From Gardnerella massiliensis (GTDB lineage: Bacteria > Actinomycetota > Actinomycetes > Actinomycetales > Bifidobacteriaceae): a stretch of DNA of 64,000 bases. The position numbers and the translations under genes were made by a program. Within the stretch, counting starts at the first letter, position 1, and each line of letters opens with the position of its first letter. Under the pieces are notes generated by a model, which saw only the letters and a list, made by a program, of their open reading frames with translations, was not told the DNA's origin and did no database searches. The stretch spans positions 285,875-349,874 of the forward strand of contig NZ_LRTV01000001.1 of the NCBI RefSeq assembly GCF_003408845.1, read 5' to 3'. Shown here one piece after another: positions 22,876 through 31,213 of this stretch.

Positions 22876-23605
22876 AGACTCAGCAGTTTTAAGCAATATG
22901 AACGCACGACGTATTGTATTGCTTGATCTTGATGGTACACTCACTCAATCTGATGCCGGTATTATAGCTTGTGCAAAAATTGCTTTGCGCAAGTTGCAGC
23001 AACCAATTCCAGACGATGCGGAAATGCAACGTTTTATTGGACCTTCGATTATGGAGTCTTTTCAGCGTAACCATGTGCCAGCTGAATTGTTGCAGGATGG
23101 TCTTGCTTTATATCGTAAGTATTATTCTGAAGAGGCTGTTTTTGACGATCCAAATCATCCGGGTAAGAAAATTCCGGGTTGTTTACTTAACAAAGTTTAT
23201 GAGGGTATTCCTGAGCAGCTTATAGCATTGCGTAACGCTGGTTTTTATTTAGCTACAGCGTCATGTAAGCCTGAGTATCAAGTGAAGCCAATCTGCGATT
23301 ATTTCGGCTTGACAACGCTTATTGATGGCATTTATGGCGCAAGTCGCGATATGTCTCGTATTACTAAGGCCCAGGTCATTCGATACGTTTTTGATGAAAT
23401 TGGATATGATTCAGCTAAAGGCGACAAAGCGCTTATGGTTGGCGACCGTTGGACTGACGCGGATGGTGCTAAAGAGTGTGGATTAGATTGCTTAGGATGT
23501 GCTTGGGGTTATGCTGAGCCTGGCGAGCTTGCAGAGCATGGTTCGTACAGAATTATCGATTGCGTAAGCGAATTGAGCACAGCAGTTTCGGAATATTTTG
23601 CTTAA
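22868..23605 (+). CDS. HAD-superfamily hydrolase, phosphoglycolate phosphatase-like
   Basis: A 245-aa HAD phosphatase with motif I (D-L-D-G-T-L-T, nucleophile Asp near residue 19), motif II in the T-A-S segment near 136, a lysine in the C-terminal half, and motif IV (G-D-R-W-T-D). The cap is helical, as in PGP/Gph subfamily I enzymes. Substrate is not predictable. The ATG overlaps the end of rbpA by 8 bp, so translation is probably coupled; an internal ATG at 22901 is the only nearby alternative. Confidence 0.85.
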   Translation: MSEDSAVLSNMNARRIVLLDLDGTLTQSDAGIIACAKIALRKLQQPIPDDAEMQRFIGPSIMESFQRNHVPAELLQDGLALYRKYYSEEAVFDDPNHPGKKIPGCLLNKVYEGIPEQLIALRNAGFYLATASCKPEYQVKPICDYFGLTTLIDGIYGASRDMSRITKAQVIRYVFDEIGYDSAKGDKALMVGDRWTDADGAKECGLDCLGCAWGYAEPGELAEHGSYRIIDCVSELSTAVSEYFA

Positions 23606-23644
23606 CAGTCCCAAATTTCGTGTGCATACGTTATTTTGACTTAA

Positions 23645-23785
23645 TTTCGTTAGTTTCTTTACATGACCGTAAAGTAACCGTCGTTTTTTGGCGATATTTC
23701 GTTATTTTCTGTACGTGACTGTAAAGTGACTATCACTTTTTGGCGATATTTCGTTATTTTCTGTACGTGACTGTAAAGAAATAAT
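23645..23785. repeat. 52-bp tandem repeat, about 2.7 copies
   Basis: Units start at 23645, 23697 and 23749 with an exact 52-bp period. The shared core reads TTTCGTTATTTTCTGTACG, followed by TGACTGTAAAG and, in units 1 and 2, TTTTTGGCGATA. Unit 1 holds the inverted repeat CTTTAC-N6-GTAAAG. The repeat lies in the 341-bp gene-free stretch 23606-23946, downstream of the HAD gene; the rest of that stretch is AT-rich with no supportable gene. Confidence 0.9.
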
Positions 23786-23946
23786 CGCTTTAAGCTATTT
23801 TGGTTGGTTACATACATATTAGATTTATCCGATAATGTACGTTATGTCAGATTACGTATGTTGAAATAACGAGAGGAACCTCAATACTATTCCCTCACAC
23901 AACCAAAAAACTGCGCAAAAATATGTTAAAAATTCCCTACATGTCT

Positions 23947-24411
23947 TTAATCGTCTAATCCAGCAAGAAATGCAATATATGACTGAGCTGTCAACACAGC
24001 AAGATTAACCATAATGAAGCTGATAACAATATATGCCGACGGCACATAACAAATGCTAAACAAATTTCGCGCGCTCAACGAAACAATCTCATAATCTTTA
24101 GCAATATGCAAAACCATGTAAGACAGCATTGCACAAGGCAATCCGCAACAATGTGCAATAACAGCACTCCATGGAACCTTTACAGCCTCATACTTTGATT
24201 TATCGCGCATTATTATATGAACAGAATCACGCACTGAACTACCAAAGCACTCGCGCTCTTTACGCAATACAGCAGCAACAATTGCCCGATTCCTTAATAA
24301 AATACTCAACGAAATAAATAAACTATAAGTAAATAAGACTACTGCAGACAACCAAAACGCGACTACCAGCACAACAACACAACCAGCAAACCCAAAAACA
24401 CTACCTAGCAT
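23947..24411 (-). CDS. Multi-span membrane protein of unknown function
   Basis: A 154-aa hydrophobic protein with about four membrane segments: two at the N-terminus within residues 1-45, one near 85-105 and one at the C-terminus. I do not recognise the family. A start at 24444 is open, but ATG 24411 lies 2 bp after the merR stop with GGGGATAG before it, so I chose the shorter form. It is the last gene of the pgsA-to-merR block, and no obvious terminator follows. Its place recalls the membrane genes next to Rv1828 in mycobacteria, but I see no specific similarity. Confidence 0.65.
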   Translation of the reverse strand: MLGSVFGFAGCVVVLVVAFWLSAVVLFTYSLFISLSILLRNRAIVAAVLRKERECFGSSVRDSVHIIMRDKSKYEAVKVPWSAVIAHCCGLPCAMLSYMVLHIAKDYEIVSLSARNLFSICYVPSAYIVISFIMVNLAVLTAQSYIAFLAGLDD

Positions 24412-24413
24412 TA

Positions 24414-25022
24414 CTATCCCCAAGTTTCTTGAACAAGGTTCCAAGTATCACTACTACGCGTCTGCGATTGCAATAATTTCAACGATTGTTGATCAGCATG
24501 AGACTCAATCTGACTTGTAGTGTCATACGCAGCAGTTTCGAGAGTCAAATCTTCTTCTACGCGAGCAACAATATGACCAACAGCAATAGCAAACACCGCT
24601 AACCCGGAGGCAAGCATACGCCGCATATTTTCCTGATTATCGTCGCACTCCTGCACAGTCTGCCCATCACAAATAATAGTCATCTGTTTCAGCCGCTCAA
24701 TTGAATGACGATTAAGAAAAATAATTGCAGTCGTCACATTCACTAAATTGACGCCAGCATCAAGCAGCCTCTTTGCAACCGCCATAATCGCAATATCCTT
24801 AAAAGAATATAAGCGACGAGAACCAGAACCATTAGAAGGATGAATCGACGGCTCTACAATGCTTTTGCGCGCCCAATAATCAAGTTGCCGGTACGTAATG
24901 CCGGCAACCTTTATAGCAACACTACCGCGATACCCACGAGCGTAATCAGCAGAAAGTGAAAAACTAAATAACTCCCCCTGTATCGCGTCGTCAGCACTAA
25001 CGAACTGTGGTGACTGCGTCAT
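24414..25022 (-). CDS. MerR-family regulator, Rv1828-like
   Basis: A 202-aa DNA-binding protein. The MerR helix-turn-helix is visible near residues 38-100: V-A-I-K-V-A-G-I-T-Y-R-Q-L-D-Y-W-A-R, then S-R-R-L-Y-S-F-K-D-I. This is the form of actinobacterial Rv1828 proteins, which sit directly after GarA as here. The C-terminal part lacks metal-binding cysteines, so the signal is unknown. The frame overlaps the end of garA by 26 bp if ATG 25022 is used; a start at 25052 is also open. The tight overlap argues for co-translation with garA. Confidence 0.8.
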   Translation of the reverse strand: MTQSPQFVSADDAIQGELFSFSLSADYARGYRGSVAIKVAGITYRQLDYWARKSIVEPSIHPSNGSGSRRLYSFKDIAIMAVAKRLLDAGVNLVNVTTAIIFLNRHSIERLKQMTIICDGQTVQECDDNQENMRRMLASGLAVFAIAVGHIVARVEEDLTLETAAYDTTSQIESHADQQSLKLLQSQTRSSDTWNLVQETWG

Positions 25023-25440
25023 GAGCGAAGAATACCAATCGGAACTTGCCAATCATAATCTCATCGCCATTATGCAACACAGACTCATCGACACGTTTAC
25101 GATTGACATAAGTACCATTCAAACTACCAGCATCAACAATGCTAAAAACATTGCCATTACGTTTAAAAACAGCATGCGCACGCGAAACAGTGGAGTCGTC
25201 AAGCAAAATATCAGCGCGAGAATCACGGCCAACTGATACCACATCCTCGTCAAGAAGGTAACGAGAACCGGACACCGCTCCCCTGGTTGAAATCAACAAA
25301 GCAGTTCCAGGCAACAATTTTGCTATAGTCTCAAAATCATCCTGCTGCAACGGACGATCTGAAGTAGTATTCATCGGAATATTAATAGCTGGCATACCAA
25401 TAATAGTGGTTTCACCAGCAGTAGGAATCGGTTCAGTCAT
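24997..25440 (-). CDS. garA: GarA/OdhI-like FHA-domain protein with N-terminal ETT phospho-motif
   Basis: A 147-aa protein with one FHA domain (about 45-137). The phosphothreonine-binding residues are present: G-R-D (71-73), S-R-A-H (86-89) and N-G-T (108-110). The final strand I-G-K-F-R-L-V-F is nearly identical to mycobacterial GarA. Near the N-terminus, E-T-T at residues 10-12 matches the E-T-T site phosphorylated by PknB/PknG in GarA and OdhI. In those proteins the phosphorylated tail folds onto the FHA domain and switches off inhibition of 2-oxoglutarate dehydrogenase and glutamate enzymes. Bifidobacteria are generally thought to lack that dehydrogenase, so the targets here must differ at least in part. 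It appears to have its own leaderless promoter. Confidence 0.85.
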   Translation of the reverse strand: MTEPIPTAGETTIIGMPAINIPMNTTSDRPLQQDDFETIAKLLPGTALLISTRGAVSGSRYLLDEDVVSVGRDSRADILLDDSTVSRAHAVFKRNGNVFSIVDAGSLNGTYVNRKRVDESVLHNGDEIMIGKFRLVFFAHDAVTTVR

Positions 25441-25453
25441 ACTTGCTATTCTA
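25441..25453 (-). promoter_or_regulatory. Candidate leaderless promoter -10 of garA
   Basis: On the minus strand TAGAAT (25448-25453) lies exactly 7 nt before the garA ATG and there is no Shine-Dalgarno. It sits in the short gap after the DUF881 gene, so garA-merR could be transcribed apart from the upstream block. Confidence 0.5.
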
Positions 25454-25458
25454 CCTTG

Positions 25459-26295
25459 TTACTCGACCGGTTTGGCATACTCATACTGTTTTGGTTCGCG
25501 TGTCGTATTAATTTCTACCTCATCCAGCACAGACACATGCACGTATGCACCAAATTTAATCTTCAGACGCGATCCCACGCCACCAGCAATATTAACCGCA
25601 TTTTGCAAATTTTGCGGATCGCCAATTGCCTTAACAATGTAAGGAGGATCAATCGTCACACCATCACACTCAAGACCTTGCTTAGTTTGTGCAATGTAAC
25701 TTGAAGTCACAATACGAACATCGTTAATAGACATCACTTCTACTCCAGCATTGCGCAATTCTTCTATAAGCTGAAACATAGTAGCAGCGTCAATATTTTC
25801 CTTCTCCCCATCGGTAATGTGAATAATAATTCCTTTACCAACAGCAGGAAGACGTCCAGAAATAATACCGTTAGTTTGAGCATTTTGATTGGCAATACGC
25901 CGAGCTTCTTGCTGCTTATCAACTGCCTCTCTCAAAGAATTAAGCTGACCAGTAAGCTCACCTTTTCGACGCTCCAAACTTTGGATTTGCGCATGCGTTT
26001 CAGTAATAAGTCGAGTTAATTCTTCTTCACTCATAGTCTCATACAACAGCGAAGTACTACGATTGACCTGAATCATATAAGCGAAACCAAGAAGAGCACA
26101 CAAAAGCATCATAAGTAGACCGGTAAAAATACGCGCGCGCGTCGTATGACCGCTAAGAGAAGGCTTTGATTTGCGTCGCACAGCCGGAAAAGAACCAGTT
26201 TGAGTCTCATCACTTTCACGATCTTTAGCATGCTGACGACGCAACTTACGAATAATATCGTCACCTTTTGGAGCATGAGACAATGGAGGAACCAT
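25459..26295 (-). CDS. DUF881 membrane-anchored protein (second copy)
   Basis: A 278-aa protein with a basic cytoplasmic N-terminus, one membrane helix (about residues 54-76) and an extracytoplasmic coiled coil (about 85-130) leading into the DUF881 domain. Its V-G-K-G-I-I-I-H-I-T-D core and P-P-Y-I-V-K-A-I-G-D-P motif are clear. Paired DUF881 genes flanking sbp are typical of actinobacteria and Firmicutes; they are thought to act at the envelope or division site, but the role is unproven. TAGGAG precedes the ATG, 2 bp after sbp. Confidence 0.88.
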   Translation of the reverse strand: MVPPLSHAPKGDDIIRKLRRQHAKDRESDETQTGSFPAVRRKSKPSLSGHTTRARIFTGLLMMLLCALLGFAYMIQVNRSTSLLYETMSEEELTRLITETHAQIQSLERRKGELTGQLNSLREAVDKQQEARRIANQNAQTNGIISGRLPAVGKGIIIHITDGEKENIDAATMFQLIEELRNAGVEVMSINDVRIVTSSYIAQTKQGLECDGVTIDPPYIVKAIGDPQNLQNAVNIAGGVGSRLKIKFGAYVHVSVLDEVEINTTREPKQYEYAKPVE

Positions 26296-26297
26296 AT

Positions 26298-26630
26298 TTA
26301 ACTCCTAAAGATAAAGCGACGAATCGCTGAAACATTCGAGAAAATACGAATGCCGAGCACAACAATTACAGCAGTCTGCAATTGCGCGCCAACGCCGAGC
26401 TGATTTCCTAGCAACACCAGCAATGTTGCTGCAATTACGTTAGAAAAGAAGGAAATAACAAAAACTTTATCCGAAAAGTTTCGTTCACAATATGCTCGCG
26501 CCGCACCAAGCAACGCATCTAACGCTGCAACCACCATAATTGGCAGATAAGGCTGGATCACAATAGGAATATCAGGATGTACCACGATGCCAATCAATGC
26601 TCCCAGAATCAATCCCAGAATTGCCGCCAT
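26298..26630 (-). CDS. sbp: Small basic protein Sbp (DUF1290)
   Basis: A 110-aa hydrophobic protein with three membrane helices, matching the DUF1290 family (Bacillus Sbp, mycobacterial Rv1824). Typical features are the G-A-L-I-G-I-V opening and the A-A-L-D-A-L-L-G-A-A-R-A loop. It lies between two DUF881 genes with 2-bp gaps on each side, the canonical arrangement. GGGAGG precedes the ATG. Biochemical function is unknown in the family. Confidence 0.88.
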   Translation of the reverse strand: MAAILGLILGALIGIVVHPDIPIVIQPYLPIMVVAALDALLGAARAYCERNFSDKVFVISFFSNVIAATLLVLLGNQLGVGAQLQTAVIVVLGIRIFSNVSAIRRFIFRS

Positions 26631-26632
26631 GT

Positions 26633-27688
26633 TTATTTCCTCCCTCTTTCACTAGCAAAATTAATATCGCCAGTACTCGCCGCGGATAATCGTATAACGC
26701 GCGAAGATGAAATTTGCGGATTAATGCCCGCATTAACCAAAGCAGCATACCAACGGCAGCGCTTCAACATATTAAACACTTTTAGTAACTCACCTGTATC
26801 GCCAATTGCTTCAATAACATAAGGGCTCTGAGTTTGATTAACACCAACCAGTATTGTCTGCCCCGCAATGCGAATAGAAGTCTGAGCACCAATGCGGTGA
26901 CCATTAACAGCAATCGCCTCAGCGCCAGCTTCCCACAAAACCGACACAAACATTTGAATATCGCGATCTGTAATAACGCGCATGCGAGCAGCGCTCGCCT
27001 CACGCGGAAGCGAAGCACTATTGCTATCGGTAGCAGCAGAAAGAGGATTAGCAATAGTTAAGGTTACGCCTGAACCTTCAACGCTACGCGTGCCGTTAAT
27101 CATATCATCCGATTTACTCACCTGATCTTCCTCAGGGGTGGTAATACGATCTGACTCATGATCTACGCTGTTACGCAACAGCGTTACTTCCTTCACCAAA
27201 TTATCAAACCTGTTCGTATACCCGGTTAATTCATTTGCTAAAGAAGTACGAATTGCTTTGCGAGGATCTGTATGCAACTTTCGCACAAACTGGCTGCCAA
27301 CGGTACCAATAGCGATACAAATTAAGAATACGATAATACGCGTAATCCAACGATTAAGCGGCTTAACAGGCTGCTTACTCAAGCGCGCATCCATAAACAA
27401 AGGATCAACAGGACGATTTGTTAAATCATCAATAAGACGCAGCGCATAATCGTCAATGTACCGACGACGATCGTGATGATTAACAAAGCTGTGAGAAGAA
27501 TTCATAGAAACGTGGTGCGCATCAAGCCACTTAAACGAATCAGAAAAAAGTGCACGCCTACGCGACAACGCGATGCCTGCCGAAACCTCAAAAGACACAG
27601 GCATATCGCTTACTGAAGTATGACCATCCGCACTATCTCTATCCTTTGCACTATCGGAAATGCTGTGGAGTGTACTCTGTTTCGTCAT
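26633..27688 (-). CDS. DUF881 membrane-anchored protein (first copy)
   Basis: A 351-aa protein. It has a long charged N-terminal region (about 115 residues, likely cytoplasmic), one membrane helix (about 116-134) and an extracytoplasmic DUF881 domain with G-S-G-V-T-L-T-I-A-N-P-L and S-P-Y-V-I-E-A-I-G-D-T-G motifs. It is the longer partner of the copy at 25459-26295. It begins 21 bp after pgsA with AGGT as a weak ribosome site, so it is probably co-transcribed with pgsA. Confidence 0.88.
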   Translation of the reverse strand: MTKQSTLHSISDSAKDRDSADGHTSVSDMPVSFEVSAGIALSRRRALFSDSFKWLDAHHVSMNSSHSFVNHHDRRRYIDDYALRLIDDLTNRPVDPLFMDARLSKQPVKPLNRWITRIIVFLICIAIGTVGSQFVRKLHTDPRKAIRTSLANELTGYTNRFDNLVKEVTLLRNSVDHESDRITTPEEDQVSKSDDMINGTRSVEGSGVTLTIANPLSAATDSNSASLPREASAARMRVITDRDIQMFVSVLWEAGAEAIAVNGHRIGAQTSIRIAGQTILVGVNQTQSPYVIEAIGDTGELLKVFNMLKRCRWYAALVNAGINPQISSSRVIRLSAASTGDINFASERGRK

Positions 27689-27709
27689 GTAAACCTACAG
27701 TACTCAAAT

Positions 27710-28315
27710 TTATGCTTTCGCAACGCGAGCAAGTAATTTACAAGCCTGCTTAAGATACAACAACCCAGCATACCAATACAATCCAATACCCCATACTCCA
27801 CAAGCAAGGGCTGCAGCATACACCATAAACATTGATTCAGAAGCTACAGCGTACACAATCATAAGCATAACTATTGCAAGCATAAGCAACGCCGTACCAG
27901 CTTTGCCCACAAAATTAACCGGCAAAGGACCGTAATCATACTGTGCGAGAATCACAACCAACACTGCCATAACTGCATCGCGCAATATAACCAGTGCCAA
28001 AGCCCACCACGGTATAATCGCCGCAATAGCTAAAGCCAACGTGCTACAAACAATAAGCAAACGATCTGCTATAGGGTCAAGAATTTGACCAAGTTTACTC
28101 ACCTGATTCCAACGACGAGCAATATAGCCGTCCACGCAATCAGAAAAAGCAGAAATGGCTAAAACCACCAACGCAACAACCATGTAGTGCTGAGTAATTA
28201 GCCAAGCAAGATACGGAATTGAGCATATACGAAGAAAACTGATAGCGTTAGGCACTGTTATGACACGATTCATCGCTTCCGGACTATATTCCTGACTTAC
28301 CACGAACTTAGTCAT
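27710..28315 (-). CDS. pgsA: CDP-alcohol phosphatidyltransferase (PgsA-type)
   Basis: Membrane enzyme of 201 aa with about five or six helices. The CDP-alcohol phosphotransferase signature D-x2-D-G-x2-A-R-x8-G-x3-D-x3-D is complete (D-C-V-D-G-Y-I-A-R-R ... G-Q-I-L-D-P-I-A-D). Place and type suggest phosphatidylglycerophosphate or related phospholipid synthesis from CDP-diacylglycerol, the product of CdsA encoded 2 kb upstream. AGGAAGA precedes the ATG. It heads the DUF881-sbp block, as Rv1822 does in Mycobacterium. Confidence 0.9.
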   Translation of the reverse strand: MTKFVVSQEYSPEAMNRVITVPNAISFLRICSIPYLAWLITQHYMVVALVVLAISAFSDCVDGYIARRWNQVSKLGQILDPIADRLLIVCSTLALAIAAIIPWWALALVILRDAVMAVLVVILAQYDYGPLPVNFVGKAGTALLMLAIVMLMIVYAVASESMFMVYAAALACGVWGIGLYWYAGLLYLKQACKLLARVAKA

Positions 28316-28426
28316 ATCATCTTCCTAACTTCATACCGTTCTATCAAATTAAATCAGACTAACTCTTAAAAATCTAACGCATCAGTGAGCAAAAGTCGGT
28401 AAGCGCGCACAACCTGCTAATAAATC

Positions 28427-28446
28427 GGGGACATATTCATGCCCCC
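28427..28446 (-). terminator. Probable terminator after rpe
   Basis: On the minus strand GGGG-GCAT pairs with ATGT-CCCC around a GAAT loop (8 bp with one G-T pair), followed by a T-rich stretch. Confidence 0.5.
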
Positions 28447-28459
28447 AATTAATCACATC

Positions 28460-29125
28460 CTACGCTCTCCAAGCAGCCTGTGCAGTATTGCGAATAGCTT
28501 CAATAGCCGCAGCTGGACTCTCAGCCCCATACACCGCAGACCCTGCAACCAGCACATCCGCACCAGCTTCAGCAACCGTTGCAGCAGTGGAAGGGCTAAC
28601 GCCGCCATCTACCTGAATATGAGTATTCAAACCGCGACGCGTAATCTCATCGCGCAAACGACGAACTTTATTCATTTGATTGCTTAAGAACTTTTGGCCA
28701 CCAAAACCTGGCTCAACAGTCATAATAAGAACCATGTCAAACTCGTCGAGAATATCGAAAATTGGCTCCACAGGCTCCGCAGGACGCACTGCAAAGCAAG
28801 CCTTACAACCCATGTCACGCAGCTGACGAGCCAAGCGGACAGGAGCATGCGTAGCTCCCATGTGGAAGCTTACCGACGCGGCTCCAAGCTTCGCATACTC
28901 TGGAGCCCAACGATCCGGGTCCTCAATCATAAGGTGAACGTCAACCGGAAGCTGAGTCACCTCACAAATACGCTTAACAATTGGCTCGCCAAGCGTCAAA
29001 TTCGGTACAAAATGATGATCCATCACGTCAACGTGAACGAGATCCGCGTTAGCAATGGCATCGAGATCACGCTCGAGATTGCAAAAATCCGCGGAAAGAA
29101 TACTAGGTGCTATTTGTATATCCAT
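28460..29125 (-). CDS. rpe: Ribulose-phosphate 3-epimerase
   Basis: Interconverts ribulose-5-phosphate and xylulose-5-phosphate, a step feeding the bifid shunt. At 221 aa it is a normal TIM barrel: A-P-S-I-L-S-A-D at the N-terminus, the metal and catalytic residues in H-V-D-V-M-D-H-H-F-V-P-N, H-L-M-I, V-E-P-G-F-G-G-Q-K-F, and D-G-G-V with the phosphate-binding loop. ATG 29134 in the same frame is possible, but ATG 29125 has a TAGAAT hexamer 7 nt before it and gives a standard N-terminus. Confidence 0.94.
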   Translation of the reverse strand: MDIQIAPSILSADFCNLERDLDAIANADLVHVDVMDHHFVPNLTLGEPIVKRICEVTQLPVDVHLMIEDPDRWAPEYAKLGAASVSFHMGATHAPVRLARQLRDMGCKACFAVRPAEPVEPIFDILDEFDMVLIMTVEPGFGGQKFLSNQMNKVRRLRDEITRRGLNTHIQVDGGVSPSTAATVAEAGADVLVAGSAVYGAESPAAAIEAIRNTAQAAWRA

Positions 29126-29138
29126 GTGTTCCATTCTA
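29126..29138 (-). promoter_or_regulatory. Candidate leaderless promoter -10 of rpe
   Basis: TAGAAT (29133-29138, minus strand) is separated by 7 nt from ATG 29125. If this is right, the ATG at 29134 lies inside the promoter and is not used. Confidence 0.45.
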
Positions 29139-29191
29139 AGAAAGGCAAGCGACTAGCATAGTCAAAATATAAACAATACTTTTTATTGCCT

Positions 29192-30118
29192 CTACTTACT
29201 CGCAGATTGCGCCCGACTCTGAGATTCTCGTTCCCGTTCGTCGGCAGTAATATCAATAAGACGTTCCGTAAGCGTATTCCTACTATTTTTACTGCGCTGA
29301 AGTAACGCAAAACTTATAGCGGCAAGAATAAAGACCACCAAAGAAACCCACACGTTGATGCGAACACCCAAGAAAACGTGCGAAAAATCAATTCGCAACG
29401 CTTCAATCCATACTCTTCCAGCGGTATACCACATAACGTAAAGAATAAACAAAGATCCGGCTTGCAATTTGCTAGTAAGCACCTTACCAAAACCAATAAG
29501 CAGTGCCGCTCCAACGAAATTCCACAACATTTCGTACAAAAATGTTGGGTGGAAAAGCGTCCCGGCAGGACAAGTTAAACCGTCATAACAGCGTTCGCTA
29601 TGCCCAATCGCCTGGGTGGCAGCATAATTCAATTTCAAACCCCACGGCAGCGTTGTTGGAGCACCATAAAGTTCCTGATTAAACCAATTGCCAAGTCTGC
29701 CAATTCCTTGAGCAATAAGCACAGCTGGAGCCGCACAATCAGCTAATAAACCGATAGGATATTTGCGGTGTGCGCACCAAGCACATGCTGCTAACGACCC
29801 CAACAGTATGCCTCCCCAAATCCCTAGGCCACCGTTCCATACTCGGAAAATTTCAAAGAAATCACCGTGGGCGCCAAAAAATTTCTCAGGAGTAGTGACT
29901 ACATGATACAAACGTGCACCAATAATTCCGCAAGGAAGACTCAACAATACTGTATCTAAAATCTGGTCAAAACTACCGCCTACGCGCTTCCAACGACGTG
30001 CAGTAATCCACATTGCGACTAAAATCCCAGCAAGAATGGAAAGCGCATAAAACTTTATATGAATAGGCCCAAGCGACAACTGTGAAATGCTCGGGGAAGG
30101 AATAAAACAGACTGTCAT
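29192..30118 (-). CDS. lgt: Prolipoprotein diacylglyceryl transferase
   Basis: Membrane enzyme (308 aa, about seven helices) that transfers diacylglycerol from phosphatidylglycerol to the lipobox cysteine of prelipoproteins. The family signature is present as G-R-L-G-N-W-F-N-Q-E-L-Y-G around residue 145, with the essential arginine and asparagine. R-L-Y-H-V near residue 65 matches the second conserved loop. ATG 30118 was chosen over an upstream one at 30202 because the extra 28 codons overlap cdsA and are not membrane-like. No Shine-Dalgarno; leaderless start likely. Confidence 0.94.
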   Translation of the reverse strand: MTVCFIPSPSISQLSLGPIHIKFYALSILAGILVAMWITARRWKRVGGSFDQILDTVLLSLPCGIIGARLYHVVTTPEKFFGAHGDFFEIFRVWNGGLGIWGGILLGSLAACAWCAHRKYPIGLLADCAAPAVLIAQGIGRLGNWFNQELYGAPTTLPWGLKLNYAATQAIGHSERCYDGLTCPAGTLFHPTFLYEMLWNFVGAALLIGFGKVLTSKLQAGSLFILYVMWYTAGRVWIEALRIDFSHVFLGVRINVWVSLVVFILAAISFALLQRSKNSRNTLTERLIDITADERERESQSRAQSASK

Positions 30119-30131
30119 GGGGACGATTTTA
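30119..30131 (-). promoter_or_regulatory. Candidate leaderless promoter -10 of lgt
   Basis: TAAAAT (30126-30131, minus strand) lies 7 nt before the lgt ATG, just after the cdsA stop. It would give lgt a transcript of its own. Confidence 0.5.
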
Positions 30132-30156
30132 GTCGAAACCCCAGATTGCGCGAAGT

Positions 30157-31182
30157 CTAAAGATGCGCAATATTTAATAGCACAAGCAACACAGGACCGC
30201 AAAGCAAAATAGAATCCACCCTGTCGAGAACACCTCCGTGGCCTTTCAACAAATGTCCCATGTCTTTAATGCCTATATCTCGCTTCAACATCGAAGCGCA
30301 TAAATCACCAAAAGTACCAACAATGCCAGAAGCAATACCCATAACTAAAGGCATCCACCAACAACTCAACCAAGCAAAACCGTAGAAACCTGCAACAATC
30401 GCATAAGCCCCAACAACAGCAAAAAGCATAGAACCAAGCAGTCCTTCAACAGACTTCTTAGGAGATATACGAGGAGAAAGCTTATGCTTACCAAGCCAAG
30501 CGCCCGCAAACAGGCCACCTGTATCACTTAACGCCGGCAGGAATACAAGCAACATGGCATGAGCAACAGCATATCGCGTATTAGTTAAAGCAAGTACAAT
30601 ACAGGATGCTAATAGCGGAATATACAAAAGTACAAACAGTGAAGCAGCCATGTTGGTGAAAGGAGTATGCTCATACTCGCAACTTGAAGAACCCTGGAGC
30701 TTCTTCTCAACAGCATTCATAGTGCGTACGGAAAGATTACTACTCAACGTTGCGCAAATTACCGTGAGCAGCAAAGAAGCTGTAATACCACTTGCCATTG
30801 CTACAGCATGCCATTTCGCGTAGTAGGTGGAAAAAATAGTAACTAACGAACACAACGACAACGTTACAAAAGGTATGTGTAACCCAAGAGTTGCAAAATC
30901 AACATGCAACTCCCACAACGCTAACACCATAAAAACAGCCATCAGCACCACAAAAACGTCAACGCTAATGAGAAGACACGCTACAATAGCAACAACCAGA
31001 ACAGCTGCTGTGGCAACAGCCTGTGGCATATTACGACCGGTTCTACGGTTAATATCGGTTAAAGCTTCATGGGTGCCGTAAGAATGTGCTTCATCAAAAG
31101 TTGACTTAGTTGCCTTCACAACATGGTCAGCACTCGATTTATTGACTTCATTGGCAAAATCATGCTCATTTTGTTGACTCAT
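30157..31182 (-). CDS. cdsA: Phosphatidate cytidylyltransferase
   Basis: Makes CDP-diacylglycerol for phospholipid synthesis, the substrate for PgsA. At 341 aa it has about eight membrane helices and the C-terminal signature S-x8-K-R-D-x3-K-D (here G-D-L-C-A-S-M-L-K-R-D-I-G-I-K-D) with the following G-H-G-G-x-L-D-R-x-D. The first 65 residues are hydrophilic and nonconserved. ATG 31182 lies 31 bp after frr; an upstream start at 31257 would overlap frr and is less likely. The ribosome site is weak (GGGTGT). Confidence 0.92.
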   Translation of the reverse strand: MSQQNEHDFANEVNKSSADHVVKATKSTFDEAHSYGTHEALTDINRRTGRNMPQAVATAAVLVVAIVACLLISVDVFVVLMAVFMVLALWELHVDFATLGLHIPFVTLSLCSLVTIFSTYYAKWHAVAMASGITASLLLTVICATLSSNLSVRTMNAVEKKLQGSSSCEYEHTPFTNMAASLFVLLYIPLLASCIVLALTNTRYAVAHAMLLVFLPALSDTGGLFAGAWLGKHKLSPRISPKKSVEGLLGSMLFAVVGAYAIVAGFYGFAWLSCWWMPLVMGIASGIVGTFGDLCASMLKRDIGIKDMGHLLKGHGGVLDRVDSILLCGPVLLVLLNIAHL

Positions 31183-31213
31183 ACGACACCCATTCAGATT
31201 GAAACTACGAGAA

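Noticed and set aside
23865-23992. An open frame of about 40 codons beginning near 23880, preceded by GAGAGG
   Set aside because: It has no ATG, GTG or TTG in place after the purine-rich motif and overlaps the end of the opposite-strand membrane gene.
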